From contig NZ_CP048914.1 of the NCBI RefSeq assembly GCF_014023125.1, positions 1,268,698 to 1,332,697 of the forward strand: DNA of 64,000 nucleotides, written 5' to 3'. Numbering within the stretch: the first letter of the stretch is position 1; each line of letters begins with the position of its first letter. Of this stretch, positions 24,364 to 35,901 are shown in pieces. The notes beneath the pieces are model-generated. The model was not told the origin of the DNA and did not search any database. It worked only from the letters and a program-made list of their open reading frames with translations. A program made the translations under genes and the position numbers. The DNA is from Candidatus Xianfuyuplasma coldseepsis. Its GTDB lineage: Bacteria; Bacillota_I; Bacilli_A; Izemoplasmatales; Izemoplasmataceae.

Positions 24364-27300
24364 GTGGGTTATAAAATCGTAAAATACGGGAAAGTCCGCG
24401 ATCGACGAAACTACTCGCGAGTCAAGTCGAATGTGGAACTTCCAGACTTAATCAAAGTACAAACAGAATCATTTAAATGGTTTATAGAAAAAGGGTTAGC
24501 GGAGTTATTCCGCGACATATCACCGATTCAGAACTTTACGGAAGAAATTGAAATGTATTTTGAGGATTATGAACTTAGTCCAGAGAAATACGATATCAAT
24601 GAATCCAAAATCAAAGATATGACCTATTCACGACCACTGCGAGTAAACGTCAAACTCGTCAATAAAGAAACTGGCGAAATTAAACAACAGAAAATCTTTA
24701 TGGGTGATTTCCCTATGATGACACCTACCGGTAGTTTTATTATCAACGGTAGTGAACGGGTTATCGTGTCGCAAATCGTCCGTAGTGCGGGTGTATTCTT
24801 CTCGGAAAACATTGATAAGAAAACCCTAAAAAGCAAGTATTTAGGACAAGTAATCCCAACTCGTGGAGCTTGGCTTGAGTACGAAATGGGATCGAAAAAT
24901 GTCCTCTTTGTAAAATTGGACAGAAGTAAAAAAATCCCCCTCACCACATTACTCCGTGCATTAGGATTTTCCAGTAGTGAACAAATCGTTGAAACCTATG
25001 GTGACAGCGAGCTTTTGTCGTTGACATTAGCAAAAGATCCAACCAACGATTCTGGCGAAGCCATCAAGGAAGTCTATTCGAAACTACGTCAAGGTGAAAC
25101 CGCAACAATCGATGGTGCGAAATCGTTCTTGATGAGTCGCTTATTTGATGCGAAACGCTACGACTTAGCGGAAGTTGGACGCTTTAAAATAAACAAAAAA
25201 CTCGATGTCTTAAACCGTGTTCATGGGAAACGACTAGCCTATGATTTAGTCGATCCTGATACCGGTGAAATCATCGTTGAAAAAAATACCTTTATCAATC
25301 GTAAAGTCGTTGAACTATTAAAAGACTACCGTCACTTGTTTACTCAAAAAGTATACGGTGTAGGTGCCTACGATTTGGAATATGATTTTGAAACACAACT
25401 AGCCGCATTCCGCGGTGTTCATGTTGGGAATGACGATCTCTTTAGCTTTATGTCAGATGAAGCGTTACTCAATGAAATCAAATCCCAGGAATACCAAGAG
25501 TGGACGACGTACTACAACATGTACCTAGAGTCCAAAGGAATGACGGAAAAAATCTTTACCGAACAATTTGGTAAACCACATGTCAAAGAAGTAAAAGCCG
25601 CATTTGAAAACATCTTTGATAATGAAAACATCTATTTTGAATTAGCTGAGATTCAAGTACTCGAAATCTTCAGTAAAGACGAAAATGACGAAGACATCGT
25701 CGTGAAAGTCATTGGGAATAACTCGTACGAGGATGTTGTTCACATTGTCCCATCAGACATTGTCGCCAGTATTTCCTACTACTTAAATCTATTTGATCGC
25801 GTTGGATCCTTGGATGATATCGATCATCTTGGAAACCGTCGTTTGCGATTAATCGGTGAATTACTGAAAAACCAATTCCGAATTGGTCTAACCAAAATGG
25901 AGAAAAATGTTAAAGATCGGATGTCCACCAAAGAACCTGATGAAATTACACCACAGAAATTGATTAACATTCGTCCCTTAACATCAAGCTTAAAAGAATT
26001 CTTTGGGAGCTCACAGTTATCCCAATTTATGGCACAAACGAACCCACTCGATGAATTGACACACAAACGTCGGATCAGTGCCCTTGGTCCTGGTGGATTA
26101 ACCCGTGACCGTGCTGGATTTGAAGTACGTGACGTTCACAACTCTCACTACGGACGTATTTGTCCAATTGAAACACCTGAGGGACAAAACATCGGATTGA
26201 TCAATAGTTTGGCAAGTTACGTAAAAGTCAATAAATATGGATTTATGGAAACCCCATATCTCAAAGTGGATGTCAATGACAAAGGGGAAGCAACCGTAAC
26301 CGATGAAATGGTCTACTTGTCCGCCGATGAAGAAGAACGCTTCGTCATCGCTCAAGGAAACACCATTGTTGGCGATGACATGAAAGTCATCCCTGAAAGT
26401 GTTGTTGCACGTCATCAAGGGGAAACCAAAATGTTCCCGAAAGTGGAACTGGAGTTAATGGACGTTTCACCAAAACAGATTGTATCGATTAGTACGGCTT
26501 GTATCCCATTCTTAGAACACGATGATGCCAACCGGGCATTAATGGGTGCAAACATGCAACGCCAAGCAATTCCACTACTTCGTCCCGAAGCACCATTTGT
26601 GGGTACTGGAATTGAGTTTAAAGCTGCTCATGATAGTGGTAGTGCTCTTGTAGCTACCCATGATGGTGTGGTTGAATATGTCGATTCAAACGTGATTAAG
26701 ATTCGTCGTGAAACCGGTGAATTGGATGTTTATAGTATGTACAAATTCCAACGTTCAAACCAAGGTACTTGTATCAATCAAACACCAATCGTCGCTGTTG
26801 GCGATATAATCAAAGCCAGTGATACCATCACCGATGGTCCATCGATGGACCAAGGTGAACTTGCGTTAGGACGTAACGTTGTCGTTGCTTTCATGACCTG
26901 GAATGGGTACAACTATGAAGATGCGATCATTATGTCAGAACGCTTGGTGAAAGAAGACATATATACCTCGATTCACATTGAAAAATATGAACTCGAAGCA
27001 CGCGACACCAAACTTGGAAAAGAAGAAATTACACGCGAAATTCCTCACGTCAGTGAAGAAGGTCGTCGTTACTTAGATGAAAAAGGAATTATTATCCCCG
27101 GTGCGGAAGTATTCGAGGGTGATATTCTCGTTGGTAAAGTTACACCAAAAGGTGTTACCGATCCAACCCCAGAAGACAAATTATTACTCGCCATCTTTGG
27201 GGAGAAATCACGTGAAGTGCGTGACACCTCCTTAAAAGTACCACATGGTGGTGGCGGTATTGTTCAAAGTGTTAAATACTTCAGTCGTGCCAATGGTGAC

Positions 27301-28128
27301 GAACTGCCACCAGGGGTAAATGAAGTTGTGCGAATCTTCATTGTTCAAAAACGTAAAATCAATGAAGGTGACAAAATGGCCGGTCGACATGGGAACAAAG
27401 GGGTTATCTCGAAAATCCTTCCTGTGGAAGATATGCCATACATGGAAGACGGAACACCAATTGACATCATGTTGAACCCACTTGGGGTACCATCACGGAT
27501 GAACATTGGGCAGGTTCTTGAGATTCACTTAGGAATGGCTGCGAAACGCTTAGGTGTTCACGTCGCTACTCCGGTATTTGACGGCGTTAAAAATAGTGAT
27601 TTAGCTGAAATCATGGAAGAAGCAGGAATGCGCCCAACCGGAAAACAAAGCTTGTATTCAGGACAAACAGGAGACAAGTTTGATAATGATATATCCGTTG
27701 GTGTTATGTACATGATTAAACTAGACCACATGGTGGATGATAAACTCCATGCTCGTAGCGTTGGACCATATACTTTAGTTACCCAACAACCAATGGGTGG
27801 TAAAGCTCAAAACGGTGGACAACGTTTCGGAGAAATGGAAGTGTGGGCACTAGAAGCTTATGGTGCTGCATACGCGCTTCAAGAAATGCTTACCGTGAAG
27901 TCCGATGACTTAATCGGACGGAACAAAGTATTCCGTGCCATCGTCGATGGTAAGAGCATTCCACAACCAAGTCTACCAGAATCCTTCCGCGTCTTAACAC
28001 GTGAACTGCAATCACTTGGAATCTACGTTGAGTTAATCAACAAAGAGACCGGTGTCAATGAAGCAAACAAAAGCTTAGTAAATGAAGATGGAGAAGACTA
28101 TATTTCTAAATATGGCTTCAATTCGTAG
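24364..28128 (+). CDS. rpoB: DNA-directed RNA polymerase subunit beta
   Basis: 1254 aa from the GTG at 24364 ([20 protein letters not shown]) behind GGGGTGA; codons upstream are in the leader. All regions are intact: [10 protein letters not shown] region, the rifampicin pocket [20 protein letters not shown] then [73 protein letters not shown] and the ending [20 protein letters not shown]. In the pocket the Asp, His and Ser/Leu positions where resistance substitutions arise read D (NPLDELTH), H (LTHKRR) and A (RRISALGP; usually S-A-L), so no resistance change is evident. Slightly longer than the Bacillus protein (1193 aa). Confidence 0.98.
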   Translation: MGYKIVKYGKVRDRRNYSRVKSNVELPDLIKVQTESFKWFIEKGLAELFRDISPIQNFTEEIEMYFEDYELSPEKYDINESKIKDMTYSRPLRVNVKLVNKETGEIKQQKIFMGDFPMMTPTGSFIINGSERVIVSQIVRSAGVFFSENIDKKTLKSKYLGQVIPTRGAWLEYEMGSKNVLFVKLDRSKKIPLTTLLRALGFSSSEQIVETYGDSELLSLTLAKDPTNDSGEAIKEVYSKLRQGETATIDGAKSFLMSRLFDAKRYDLAEVGRFKINKKLDVLNRVHGKRLAYDLVDPDTGEIIVEKNTFINRKVVELLKDYRHLFTQKVYGVGAYDLEYDFETQLAAFRGVHVGNDDLFSFMSDEALLNEIKSQEYQEWTTYYNMYLESKGMTEKIFTEQFGKPHVKEVKAAFENIFDNENIYFELAEIQVLEIFSKDENDEDIVVKVIGNNSYEDVVHIVPSDIVASISYYLNLFDRVGSLDDIDHLGNRRLRLIGELLKNQFRIGLTKMEKNVKDRMSTKEPDEITPQKLINIRPLTSSLKEFFGSSQLSQFMAQTNPLDELTHKRRISALGPGGLTRDRAGFEVRDVHNSHYGRICPIETPEGQNIGLINSLASYVKVNKYGFMETPYLKVDVNDKGEATVTDEMVYLSADEEERFVIAQGNTIVGDDMKVIPESVVARHQGETKMFPKVELELMDVSPKQIVSISTACIPFLEHDDANRALMGANMQRQAIPLLRPEAPFVGTGIEFKAAHDSGSALVATHDGVVEYVDSNVIKIRRETGELDVYSMYKFQRSNQGTCINQTPIVAVGDIIKASDTITDGPSMDQGELALGRNVVVAFMTWNGYNYEDAIIMSERLVKEDIYTSIHIEKYELEARDTKLGKEEITREIPHVSEEGRRYLDEKGIIIPGAEVFEGDILVGKVTPKGVTDPTPEDKLLLAIFGEKSREVRDTSLKVPHGGGGIVQSVKYFSRANGDELPPGVNEVVRIFIVQKRKINEGDKMAGRHGNKGVISKILPVEDMPYMEDGTPIDIMLNPLGVPSRMNIGQVLEIHLGMAAKRLGVHVATPVFDGVKNSDLAEIMEEAGMRPTGKQSLYSGQTGDKFDNDISVGVMYMIKLDHMVDDKLHARSVGPYTLVTQQPMGGKAQNGGQRFGEMEVWALEAYGAAYALQEMLTVKSDDLIGRNKVFRAIVDGKSIPQPSLPESFRVLTRELQSLGIYVELINKETGVNEANKSLVNEDGEDYISKYGFNS

Positions 28129-28144
28129 AAAGTAGGGTGATGAC

Positions 28145-31100
28145 ATGAGTCAACGTTTTTCACATTATAAAATCCGCCTAGCATCTCCAGAAGAGATCCG
28201 CGGTTGGTCCTTTGGTGAAGTGAAGAAGCATGAAACAATCAACTACCGTACATTGAAGCCAGAAAAAGACGGTCTGTTTTGTGAAGTCATCTTCGGTCCT
28301 ACCAAAGATTACCAATGTGCTTGTAGCAACAAATCAAAACGCAGTAGCCACACCGGGAAAAAATGTCCTGTTTGTGGTGTTGAAATAACTGAAAGTAAAG
28401 TCCGTCGTGAACGGATGGGACACATCGAACTTGCTGCTCCCGTCGTTCATACATGGTACTTACGCAATAGTCCTTCGCGTCTTGCAACGTTATTGGACTT
28501 AAAAGCAAAAGATTTAGAAGAAGTTGTCTATCTTGCCAGTTACATCGTCACCGATCCTGGGGATACCGACTTACAATACAAACAAATCTTAAGTGAAGCC
28601 GAATATTCCGTAAAATACATGGAATACGGTAGCCGCTTCAAAGCCCAATCGGGTGCTGAAGCTGTAAAAACATTATTAAAACGGTTGGATTTAAAACGCG
28701 AAAGTATGATCTTACGTAAAAATCTACCCAATTCATCGAAACAAAAACGTCAAAAAATCATCAAACGGTTAAGCGTTGTTGAGGCGATTTTACAATCCGA
28801 CAACAAACCAGAATGGATGGTTTTAGATGTCCTACCTGTTATTCCTCCTGAATTACGACCAATGGTTCAGTTAGATGGTGGTCGCTTTGCGACAACCGAC
28901 TTAAATGACCTGTACCGTCGGATTTTAAACCGGAATAACCGATTAAAACGTCAATTTGAACAAAATGCGCCACATTTAATCACCAAAAACGAGAAACGGA
29001 TGTTACAAGAAGCGGTTGACGCCTTAATTGATAACTCCAAACGTGGACGTAAAGTGGTTGAGAAAAACCGTCCCTTAAAATCATTAAGTGATTTATTACG
29101 TGGGAAACAAGGTCGTTTCCGTCAAAACTTACTAGGGAAACGTGTCGATTATTCTGGACGTTCCGTAATCGTTGTTGGACCAGACCTTGAAATGTATCAA
29201 TGTGGATTACCAAAAGAAATGGCGGTAACCCTATTCAAACCATTCGTTATTAAAGAGTTAATCGAACGCGAAATCGCGTCGAATATCAAAAGTGCAAAAC
29301 GCTTGGTAGATACCTTAAAAGATGATCGTATCTGGGATGTCTTAGAAGACGTCATCAGTGAACATCCGGTTCTATTAAACCGTGCACCTACCCTTCACCG
29401 CCTTGGGATTCAAGCCTTTGAACCAAAACTGGTTGAAGGAAAAGCCATCCGATTGCACCCACTCGTAACCACTGCGTTTAACGCCGACTTCGATGGGGAT
29501 CAAATGGCCGTTCATGTTCCGTTAAGTGAAGAAGCTCAAGCGGAAGCACGGGTATTGATGCTTGCATCCAACAACATCTTGAACCCTAAAGATGGAAAAC
29601 CAATTGTTACACCGTCTCAAGACATGGTACTAGGGAACTATTACCTCACCTTGGAAAAAGCCGGAGAAATTGGTGAAGGACGTGTATTTGGACGTGTGGA
29701 TGAGGTAACCTTAGCCTTTGAAAACAAACAAATTACATTACATACGCGAATTGCGATGCGTGGTAGCGCCCTTGGGAATGCACCACTTACTGAAGAACAA
29801 CGCAATGGGTATTTAGTAACAACCTACGGTAAGTTGTACTTCAATAGTATTTTACCTGAAGAGTTTGCGTACCTAAATGAACCGACATTAACGAACTTAC
29901 AAAAACAAGTCGATCCTGAAACGGGTGAAGAGCGATACATTACACCGGACAAGTACTTTGTACCAAAAGGTGTCTCGGTTAAGGAGTACATCCAAAATCA
30001 ACCGCTTGTCCCACCATTTAAAAAAGGATTCTTATCCAATATCATTGCTGAGGTATTCAATGTCTACAAAATCAATGAGACCTCAAAAATGTTGGATAAA
30101 CTGAAAAATCTTGGCTTTAAATTCTCGACCCAAGCTGGTATCACTGTAAGTGCATCCGATGTTAAAGTCTATTCGAAAAAACATGATGAAGTCGAGAAAA
30201 CTCAAGCAATTGTCAATCAATTATACATGCAATATGAAATGGGTCTATTAACGGATTACGAGCGCTATAAACTCGTTATTAAAGAATGGGCCGATGTAAA
30301 AGCCCGGATTCAAAAAGGATTAATGGACGAATTAACAAGCGATAACCATATCTATATGATGAGCGACTCTGGAGCTCGTGGTAACGCCTCAAACTTCACC
30401 CAGTTAGCTGGGATTCGGGGATCGATGGCAAATACCAAACGCGAAGGATTGAACACCGCATACAATATCAAAGCAGGAATCAAATCAACCATCGAGTTAC
30501 CGGTTAAATCCTCGTTTATCGAAGGATTAACCATGAGTGAGTTCTTTATCTCGACCCATGGGGCGCGGAAAGGTTCTACCGATACCGCGTTAAAAACCGC
30601 TGACTCAGGATACCTAACCCGTCGTTTGGTTGATGTATCGCAAGATCTTGTTATTACCGAAGACGATTGTGGTACCGACAACGGTACGACAATTCGTGAA
30701 ATTGTACATAGTGATGGAAAAGAAATTGTTCCATTCTTAGACCGTTTGATCGGTCGTTATACTGCTCAATCTGCAATCCATCCAGAAACAGGCGAAGTGA
30801 TTATCGCCAAAGATGGGTACATCACCGATGACATTGCACGACGGATTGTCGATGCTGGCATTACCGAACTCAAAATCCGCAGCGTATTAACCTGTGATAG
30901 CGAGCAAGGTATTTGTAAAAAATGTTACGGTCAAAACCTATCAACGGGTGAAAAAGTTGAAGTTGGTGAAAGCATTGGTACCATCGCCGCCCAATCGATT
31001 GGTGAACCTGGTACTCAGCTGACAATGCGTACCTTCCATACTGGTGGGGTTGCGGGTGCCGATATCACCCAAGGTCTTCCTCGGATTCAAGAGTTATTTG

Positions 31101-31858
31101 AAGCCCGAACACCAAAAGGAAAAGCCGTTATCAGCGAAATTGATGGAACCATTTCAGATATTGAAATCGTTGAAGAACGCTATAAAGTAACAGTAGAAAA
31201 CGGCATGGAAAAACACGTCTATGAAACCAATAGTGGAGTTACATTACTCGTGGAAGAAGGACAAGATGTTCGTGCTGGAACCAAAATTACGGATGGATCG
31301 ATTGATCCAAAACAATATTTAAAAGCAACCGATGCAGAAACGGTACAACAGTACTTACTCAGTGAAGTACAAAAAGTATACCGGGCTCAAAGCATTGAAA
31401 TTTCCGATAAACACATTGAAGTAATCATTCACCAAATGATGCGTCGTATCAATGTCGTCCTTGAAGGAGACACAATGTTATTACCGGGAGCACAAGTATC
31501 GATTCGTGAGTTCAAAGAAGCAAATGCAGAAGCACTAAAAGCGCGTAAACGTCCAGCTATTGGTCGTCCAGCATTACTCGGTATTACTCGAGCAAGCTTA
31601 CGTAGTGAATCATTCTTAAGTGCAGCATCCTTCCAGGAAACAACACGTGTCCTTACCGATGCATCGATCCGCGGTAAAGTCGATGACTTAGTCGGATTGA
31701 AAGAAAATGTTATCATCGGAGGATTAATCCCTGCAGGTACTGGTATCTTACGCGATACGAAATTCGAGTACGAACGTCCAACTCCTGAGGATGAAGAAGA
31801 AATCTTCGAACAAGAACAACTCGATGAAAATCCATTCTTAGATGATTATCAATTCTAA
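28145..31858 (+). CDS. rpoC: DNA-directed RNA polymerase subunit beta'
   Basis: 1237 aa. N-terminal zinc-binding Cys set ([21 protein letters not shown]), clamp and rudder regions, catalytic NADFDGDQM that holds the active-site Mg2+, trigger-loop region ([15 protein letters not shown]), second zinc site ([16 protein letters not shown]) and the C-terminal acidic tail. 16 bases after rpoB, same operon. Confidence 0.98.
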   Translation: MSQRFSHYKIRLASPEEIRGWSFGEVKKHETINYRTLKPEKDGLFCEVIFGPTKDYQCACSNKSKRSSHTGKKCPVCGVEITESKVRRERMGHIELAAPVVHTWYLRNSPSRLATLLDLKAKDLEEVVYLASYIVTDPGDTDLQYKQILSEAEYSVKYMEYGSRFKAQSGAEAVKTLLKRLDLKRESMILRKNLPNSSKQKRQKIIKRLSVVEAILQSDNKPEWMVLDVLPVIPPELRPMVQLDGGRFATTDLNDLYRRILNRNNRLKRQFEQNAPHLITKNEKRMLQEAVDALIDNSKRGRKVVEKNRPLKSLSDLLRGKQGRFRQNLLGKRVDYSGRSVIVVGPDLEMYQCGLPKEMAVTLFKPFVIKELIEREIASNIKSAKRLVDTLKDDRIWDVLEDVISEHPVLLNRAPTLHRLGIQAFEPKLVEGKAIRLHPLVTTAFNADFDGDQMAVHVPLSEEAQAEARVLMLASNNILNPKDGKPIVTPSQDMVLGNYYLTLEKAGEIGEGRVFGRVDEVTLAFENKQITLHTRIAMRGSALGNAPLTEEQRNGYLVTTYGKLYFNSILPEEFAYLNEPTLTNLQKQVDPETGEERYITPDKYFVPKGVSVKEYIQNQPLVPPFKKGFLSNIIAEVFNVYKINETSKMLDKLKNLGFKFSTQAGITVSASDVKVYSKKHDEVEKTQAIVNQLYMQYEMGLLTDYERYKLVIKEWADVKARIQKGLMDELTSDNHIYMMSDSGARGNASNFTQLAGIRGSMANTKREGLNTAYNIKAGIKSTIELPVKSSFIEGLTMSEFFISTHGARKGSTDTALKTADSGYLTRRLVDVSQDLVITEDDCGTDNGTTIREIVHSDGKEIVPFLDRLIGRYTAQSAIHPETGEVIIAKDGYITDDIARRIVDAGITELKIRSVLTCDSEQGICKKCYGQNLSTGEKVEVGESIGTIAAQSIGEPGTQLTMRTFHTGGVAGADITQGLPRIQELFEARTPKGKAVISEIDGTISDIEIVEERYKVTVENGMEKHVYETNSGVTLLVEEGQDVRAGTKITDGSIDPKQYLKATDAETVQQYLLSEVQKVYRAQSIEISDKHIEVIIHQMMRRINVVLEGDTMLLPGAQVSIREFKEANAEALKARKRPAIGRPALLGITRASLRSESFLSAASFQETTRVLTDASIRGKVDDLVGLKENVIIGGLIPAGTGILRDTKFEYERPTPEDEEEIFEQEQLDENPFLDDYQF

Positions 31859-31861
31859 ATC

Positions 31862-31893
31862 AAACAGCTGCTAAATGGCAGCTGTTTTTTTTA
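31862..31893 (+). terminator. terminator after rpoC
   Basis: AAACAGCTGC / GCAGCTGTTT with a 6-base loop, then TTTTT. Confidence 0.93.
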
Positions 31894-32044
31894 TCCTATA
31901 TTTGTATATACAACAATTACAAAACGTTGTAAATAAGCGATTTTAATAGTCAATGAATATAGTAATATTTTGATATTTTATTACTATAATGACCCTTTTA
32001 ATTTCCATAAAATTAAAAAAAATAACAAAAGATGTGTTCGAGTC

Positions 32045-32072
32045 TTGCACTGTATAATTTTTATGGTATAAT
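32045..32072 (+). promoter_or_regulatory. promoter of the tRNA-Thr gene
   Basis: TTGCAC (32045-32050), 16-base spacer, TATAAT (32067-32072), 12 bases before the mature tRNA 5' end. The rest of the 226-base gap after rpoC is AT-rich with nothing recognisable. Confidence 0.65.
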
Positions 32073-32084
32073 TAAATACGCTAG

Positions 32085-32161
32085 GCCGCTATAGCTCAGT
32101 TCGGTAGAGCAATGCCATGGTAAGGCAGAGGTCGTTGGTTCGATTCCAATTAGCGGCACCA
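32085..32161 (+). tRNA. tRNA-Thr, anticodon GGT
   Basis: 77 bases including an encoded CCA. Acceptor GCCGCTA / TAGCGGC, D stem GCTC / GAGC, anticodon loop ATGGTAA with anticodon GGT (reads ACC and ACU), T arm GTTGG TTCGATT CCAAT (closing G-U). The first anticodon-stem pair (27-43) is A opposite G; the other four pairs are canonical. Confidence 0.95.
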
Positions 32162-32171
32162 TTAAGTAAAT

Positions 32172-32198
32172 AAAAGCCCACAGTTGTGGGCTTTTTTA
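32172..32198. terminator. bidirectional terminator between tRNA-Thr and the pentapeptide gene
   Basis: AAAAGCCCAC / GTGGGCTTTT with T-runs on both strands; it serves the tRNA (rightward) and the leftward pentapeptide gene. Confidence 0.9.
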
Positions 32199-32831
32199 TT
32201 TGACATTTACACCAATTAAATTGCATAATAACACAGCTTGTTCACTAGAAATGATGGCTCCTTGGATATTGTGGATATCCGTTTTCATGCCATCGATTAT
32301 GGATGAGGATAAATCAACTCCTTTTAAGGAGGTATCATAAAAGTCCGATTTCAATAAGGAAACACTCTGTAGCGACAAGTCGCGGAGTTTGCATGTGAAC
32401 CAGGTAGATTCATCTAGATTCGAATTAATTACTTCAACGACTTTCCATGTTGTCTCTACACTATCCAAATATCGCCCAGTACAGTCCTTTATCAGGATAT
32501 CTTCAAGTTGACTATCGGTAAAATGGGTACCATCCAATTTACTGTGAATGAACTCACATCGGATGAGATTAGAGTGTTTGAGTTTATTGTTTGTAAAGGT
32601 GCAATGCTTGAATTGACAATCCATAAACTCAGATCGTTCCATTAATGAATCAGAGAAGGTACAATTTTGAAAAATAACCGTATCAAAAATCACCCGTTGT
32701 CCATGAAACGGTGGGATGGTACGATTCGCAATCGTTTTGTACTCAATACGTAGTTCTTCGGAATCAAGGACAATATCGTCGGTAAAATCTTCTAACCATG
32801 TTTTAATAATGGGGCGTTTTCGTGTTTTCAT
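32196..32831 (-). CDS. pentapeptide-repeat protein
   Basis: 211 aa from the ATG at 32831 behind AGGTGATTGG; an upstream ATG at 32870 lacks a site. After ~55 residues the sequence shows A(D/N)LXX-type pentapeptides, e.g. SEFMDCQFKHCTFTNNKLKH, SNLIRCEFIHSKLDGTHFTD, then LRDLSLQSVSLLKSDFYDTS and LKGVDLSSSIIDG, predicting a right-handed quadrilateral beta-helix. Some family members protect DNA gyrase from inhibitors, but most have no known function and nothing here decides. Single gene. Confidence 0.8.
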   Translation of the reverse strand: MKTRKRPIIKTWLEDFTDDIVLDSEELRIEYKTIANRTIPPFHGQRVIFDTVIFQNCTFSDSLMERSEFMDCQFKHCTFTNNKLKHSNLIRCEFIHSKLDGTHFTDSQLEDILIKDCTGRYLDSVETTWKVVEVINSNLDESTWFTCKLRDLSLQSVSLLKSDFYDTSLKGVDLSSSIIDGMKTDIHNIQGAIISSEQAVLLCNLIGVNVK

Positions 32832-32921
32832 CCAATCACCTAGTTGTAGTATAACGTATATGATTAACAATTGAAATAGGATTTGTTATATAATAAAAGT
32901 ATCTAAAATTAGGAGGAAATT

Positions 32922-33329
32922 ATGGGACAAATCATTCCGTTTGTAACCGTCGATAATGCGATGGATGCGATCGCATTTTATAAGGACGTTTTTGGAGCTG
33001 AAATTCAAGGAGACATCACGATGTTAGAAGATGTACCTGGGATGGATAAGTCAACGTATAAAGGAAAGGTTGGTCATTGTACTTTGAAAATCCATGATTC
33101 TACCTTATTTATAAACGACGCAATTGATGAAGTTATGTTAACTCCTGGTGACCGAATTCAGTTTGTATTAGAATTACCAGATGAAAAAACACTACGAACA
33201 ACGTTTGAAAATCTGTCATTATCCGGAAAAGTCGTTTCAGAACTCCAAGAAGTATTCTGGGGTGCATTATTTGGAACCGTAAAAGATCAGTTCAACATAA
33301 CATGGCAGATCTACTATGGTCATAAATAA
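32922..33329 (+). CDS. VOC/glyoxalase-superfamily protein, PhnB-like
   Basis: 135 aa, AGGAGG before the ATG. The opening IIPFVTVDNAMDAIAFYKDVFGAEI is the classic PhnB/VOC first module, and a second module ends in VFWGALFGTVKDQFNITWQIY. The typical metal-binding His/Glu set is not all evident, so substrate and activity cannot be stated. Upstream: TTAACA, 18-base spacer, TATAAT (32889-32894). Confidence 0.82.
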   Translation: MGQIIPFVTVDNAMDAIAFYKDVFGAEIQGDITMLEDVPGMDKSTYKGKVGHCTLKIHDSTLFINDAIDEVMLTPGDRIQFVLELPDEKTLRTTFENLSLSGKVVSELQEVFWGALFGTVKDQFNITWQIYYGHK

Positions 33330-33428
33330 AGTGGCTAAAAATAGACGATAAGTAATAAGAAACACAATAAAATCCACGAATTAATATTTAAAAGTGACAA
33401 TAAAACGTTCGAAAAAATGTAATAATAG

Positions 33429-33457
33429 TTGTTTATATATGAAAAAAAGTGTACAAT
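33429..33457 (+). promoter_or_regulatory. promoter of the DUF4143-type ATPase gene
   Basis: TTGTTT (33429-33434), 17-base spacer, TACAAT (33452-33457), 18 bases before the ATG. The ~100 bases before it hold nothing recognisable. Confidence 0.6.
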
Positions 33458-33474
33458 TTAACTAGGTGATATCG

Positions 33475-34785
33475 ATGTTAAAACGAAAAATTGAGATATA
33501 TTTACGTGATTGGAAGCAAAAAAACAAGAAAAAATCTCTAATTGTTGAAGGACCGCGACAAGTAGGTAAAACAACAAGTGTAATTGACTTTGCTAATCAA
33601 AGTTACGATTCGAAGCACATATTATACATCGACTTTCACAAACGGCCGGAGTTAATTGAAATATTCGAACCGAATTTGGATGCTGGTCGGATTATCCATT
33701 TACTTCGAGTATACTTCCCTGAAGTTCAGTTAGTCAAAGGCGAAAGTATCCTAATTTTCGACAACGTTCAAGAGTGCGAACGAGCACTCATTTCACTTCG
33801 ATCATTTACATCTCAAGGAGAGTATGATGTTATTGCTATTGGATCGTTTTTAGGGAACATGTATAAGACGATGAATAGTTTTCCTGTTGGGTATGTAGAA
33901 CGATATGCAATGGGGTCTCTTGATTTTGAAGAATTTTGCTGGGCGAATGGTTATGAAGAAGATATTATTGATGTTGTAGAAGAACATTTTACAGATTTAA
34001 ATCCGCTTTTAAAAGCGACCCATAATGTATTTATGGATTTATTCCGAGAATATATGGCAATAGGTGGAATGCCGCAGGTGGTTGCTGCATATACTGAAGA
34101 TAGGGATTTTAAACAAGCCTACTCGATGTTAGAGGATTTACTGGAGTTATATGAGAATGATATTATTCGATACAGTCCATCACGAATGGGACACAAGGCA
34201 GTTGAATGTCTCAATTCATTGCCGGTGCAACTGTATCGAGACAACAAAAAATTTCAATATAAAAGTGTGTCTGAAGGCGGCCGCAGATCCAAATATGAAG
34301 CCAGTGTTGAGTGGCTAATTGATGCGGGTATTGTCCTTCAAGCAAGCAATGTTAAATATCCGAAAAAACCGCTTCACTCTAATGTCCGAAGTGATTGCTT
34401 TAAACTTTATTTACACGATCCTGGTTTGTTTGTTGCAATGCTAGGTGATGAGATTCAACTTGAAATTCTTCGTGGTGGTATGGATGCCTATAATGGAGCG
34501 ATTTACGAAACGGTTATGGCAAGTCTATTTTCAAAAGTAGGGCAAACGTTATATTACTTTGAAAAGAACTCGAAACTATCGGTTGATTTCTTAATTACCC
34601 GTCATCGTGAAATGCACGCAGTAGAAGTCAAATCAGCTGACAATCCCAAGTCCAAAGTATTACCTTCGTTGATAGAAAATTATGGGGTTACAATTGGCGT
34701 AAAAATGGGAACAAAAAATATTGAGCAACAAGATCATATTGTAACAATGCCGATTTATATGGTAATGTTTATGGAACGAAATTAA
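33475..34785 (+). CDS. AAA ATPase with DUF4143-type C-terminal domain
   Basis: 436 aa from the ATG at 33475 behind AGGTGA. P-loop VEGPRQVGKTTSVIDFA (~24-40), Walker B-like ESILIFDNVQECERALISLR, sensor-like DVIAIGSFLG, and a C-terminal part with YGAIYETVMASLF-like and FEKNSKLSVDFLITRHREMHAVEVKSAD. The latter resembles the PD-(D/E)XK-like core (VDF...EVK) of the DUF4143 family. These ATPases are widespread, often multicopy and patchily distributed; their function is unclear. Monocistronic with its own promoter, between the rpoBC and str blocks, consistent with an accessory insertion. Confidence 0.85.
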   Translation: MLKRKIEIYLRDWKQKNKKKSLIVEGPRQVGKTTSVIDFANQSYDSKHILYIDFHKRPELIEIFEPNLDAGRIIHLLRVYFPEVQLVKGESILIFDNVQECERALISLRSFTSQGEYDVIAIGSFLGNMYKTMNSFPVGYVERYAMGSLDFEEFCWANGYEEDIIDVVEEHFTDLNPLLKATHNVFMDLFREYMAIGGMPQVVAAYTEDRDFKQAYSMLEDLLELYENDIIRYSPSRMGHKAVECLNSLPVQLYRDNKKFQYKSVSEGGRRSKYEASVEWLIDAGIVLQASNVKYPKKPLHSNVRSDCFKLYLHDPGLFVAMLGDEIQLEILRGGMDAYNGAIYETVMASLFSKVGQTLYYFEKNSKLSVDFLITRHREMHAVEVKSADNPKSKVLPSLIENYGVTIGVKMGTKNIEQQDHIVTMPIYMVMFMERN

Positions 34786-34832
34786 CGAACAAAGCCATTT
34801 ATTGTGTATTCGAAAAAAAATAAATTAAATAG

Positions 34833-34861
34833 TTGACACACCTGCATGTGTGAGATATAAT
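34833..34861 (+). promoter_or_regulatory. consensus promoter of the str operon
   Basis: TTGACA (34833-34838), 17 bases, TATAAT (34856-34861). CACAC / GTGTG inverted blocks lie across the -35 end and spacer (34836-34852). Confidence 0.95.
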
Positions 34862-34889
34862 AACTATGCTGTTAAATGAAAAAAACATC

Positions 34890-34918
34890 AGGGTTTATTC
34901 GCATAAGCCCTAGTTTTT
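34890..34918 (+). promoter_or_regulatory. hairpin with U-run in the rpsL leader (possible attenuator)
   Basis: AGGGTTTAT / ATAAGCCCT (one G-U) with a TCGC loop, followed by AGTTTTT. It is ~25 bases after the expected transcription start and ~60 bases before rpsL. A smaller CCAC / GTGG hairpin follows at ~34934-34949. Confidence 0.55.
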
Positions 34919-34976
34919 ATGAAAAAACCGAACCACCTGGATGCGTGGATTATGAAAGAGAGGAGGAAACCATTCA

Positions 34977-35384
34977 ATGCCTACGATTAATCAGTTAGTA
35001 CGTAAAGGAAGAAAAAGCAAAACAAAAAAATCAAAATCACCTAGTTTATCTGTTGGGTTTAACTCAATTAAGAAACAGCACACAAACAACCCTAGCCCAC
35101 AAAAACGTGGTGTATGTACACGTGTTGCAACAATGACCCCACGGAAACCGAACTCAGCACTTCGTAAATTTGCTCGTGTTCGTTTGTCTAATGGACTTGA
35201 AGTAACAGCCTATATTCCTGGAGAAGGACACAAATTACAAGAACACAGCGTGGTATTAATACGCGGTGGACGTGTAAAAGACTTAGCGGGAGTTCGCTAT
35301 CACATCGTACGTGGTACGCTAGATACAACCGGAGTTGAAAATCGAAAACAAGGTCGTTCGAAATACGGAACGAAGAAAGCATAA
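34977..35384 (+). CDS. rpsL: 30S ribosomal protein S12
   Basis: 135 aa. [20 protein letters not shown] opening, [40 protein letters not shown] and [18 protein letters not shown] are all typical. At residue 56 (codon CGG, 35142-35144) the sequence reads TPRKPN, where most bacteria have TPKKPN. This is the classical lysine whose change to Arg gives streptomycin resistance (K42 in E. coli, K43 in M. tuberculosis, K56 in B. subtilis). First gene of rpsL-rpsG-fusA(-tuf); GAGAGGAGG ribosome-binding site. Confidence 0.97.
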   Translation: MPTINQLVRKGRKSKTKKSKSPSLSVGFNSIKKQHTNNPSPQKRGVCTRVATMTPRKPNSALRKFARVRLSNGLEVTAYIPGEGHKLQEHSVVLIRGGRVKDLAGVRYHIVRGTLDTTGVENRKQGRSKYGTKKA

Positions 35385-35415
35385 TTTTTATTAAAGTTGA
35401 AAGGAGGAAAAAGTT

Positions 35416-35886
35416 ATGCCTCGTAAAGGTCACATAGCAAAAAGAGATGTTTTACCGGATCCAATTTATAATTCAAAACTTGTGACAAAATTGATTAATA
35501 ATATCATGTTGGACGGTAAAAAAGGGACTGCTCAAAGTATTTTATATAGTGCATTCCAACGAGTTGAATCAATAACAAATCAACCACCAATCGAAGTCTT
35601 CGAAGAAGCTTTAAATAATATTATGCCGACATTTGAAGTACGATCCCGAAGAATAGGTGGGCAAAACTATCAAGTGCCAGTAGAAGTACGTCCTGAGCGA
35701 CGTTATACGCTTGGACTTCGATGGTTAACCCTATACGCAAGATTGCGTAATGAGAAAACAATGGAAGAGCGATTGGCGAAAGAAATCGTCGACGCAGCAC
35801 AAGGAAATGGTGCTTCTGTTAAGAAAAAAGACGATGTACACAGAATGGCAGAAGCAAACAAAGCATTTGCCCATTATCGATGGTAG
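35416..35886 (+). CDS. rpsG: 30S ribosomal protein S7
   Basis: 156 aa, the usual bacterial length. [55 protein letters not shown] and the C-terminal [15 protein letters not shown] are diagnostic. S7 nucleates assembly of the 30S head and is a known autoregulator of the str operon in E. coli; no S7 site was identified here. AAAGGAGG precedes the start. Confidence 0.97.
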   Translation: MPRKGHIAKRDVLPDPIYNSKLVTKLINNIMLDGKKGTAQSILYSAFQRVESITNQPPIEVFEEALNNIMPTFEVRSRRIGGQNYQVPVEVRPERRYTLGLRWLTLYARLRNEKTMEERLAKEIVDAAQGNGASVKKKDDVHRMAEANKAFAHYRW

Positions 35887-35901
35887 AAAGGACGTTGTAT
35901 T

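Noticed and set aside
32085-32161. tRNA-Thr as a pseudogene because of the A-G pair at 27-43
   Set aside because: All other stems, the T33 and the CCA end are normal; one mismatch at the end of the anticodon stem is tolerable.
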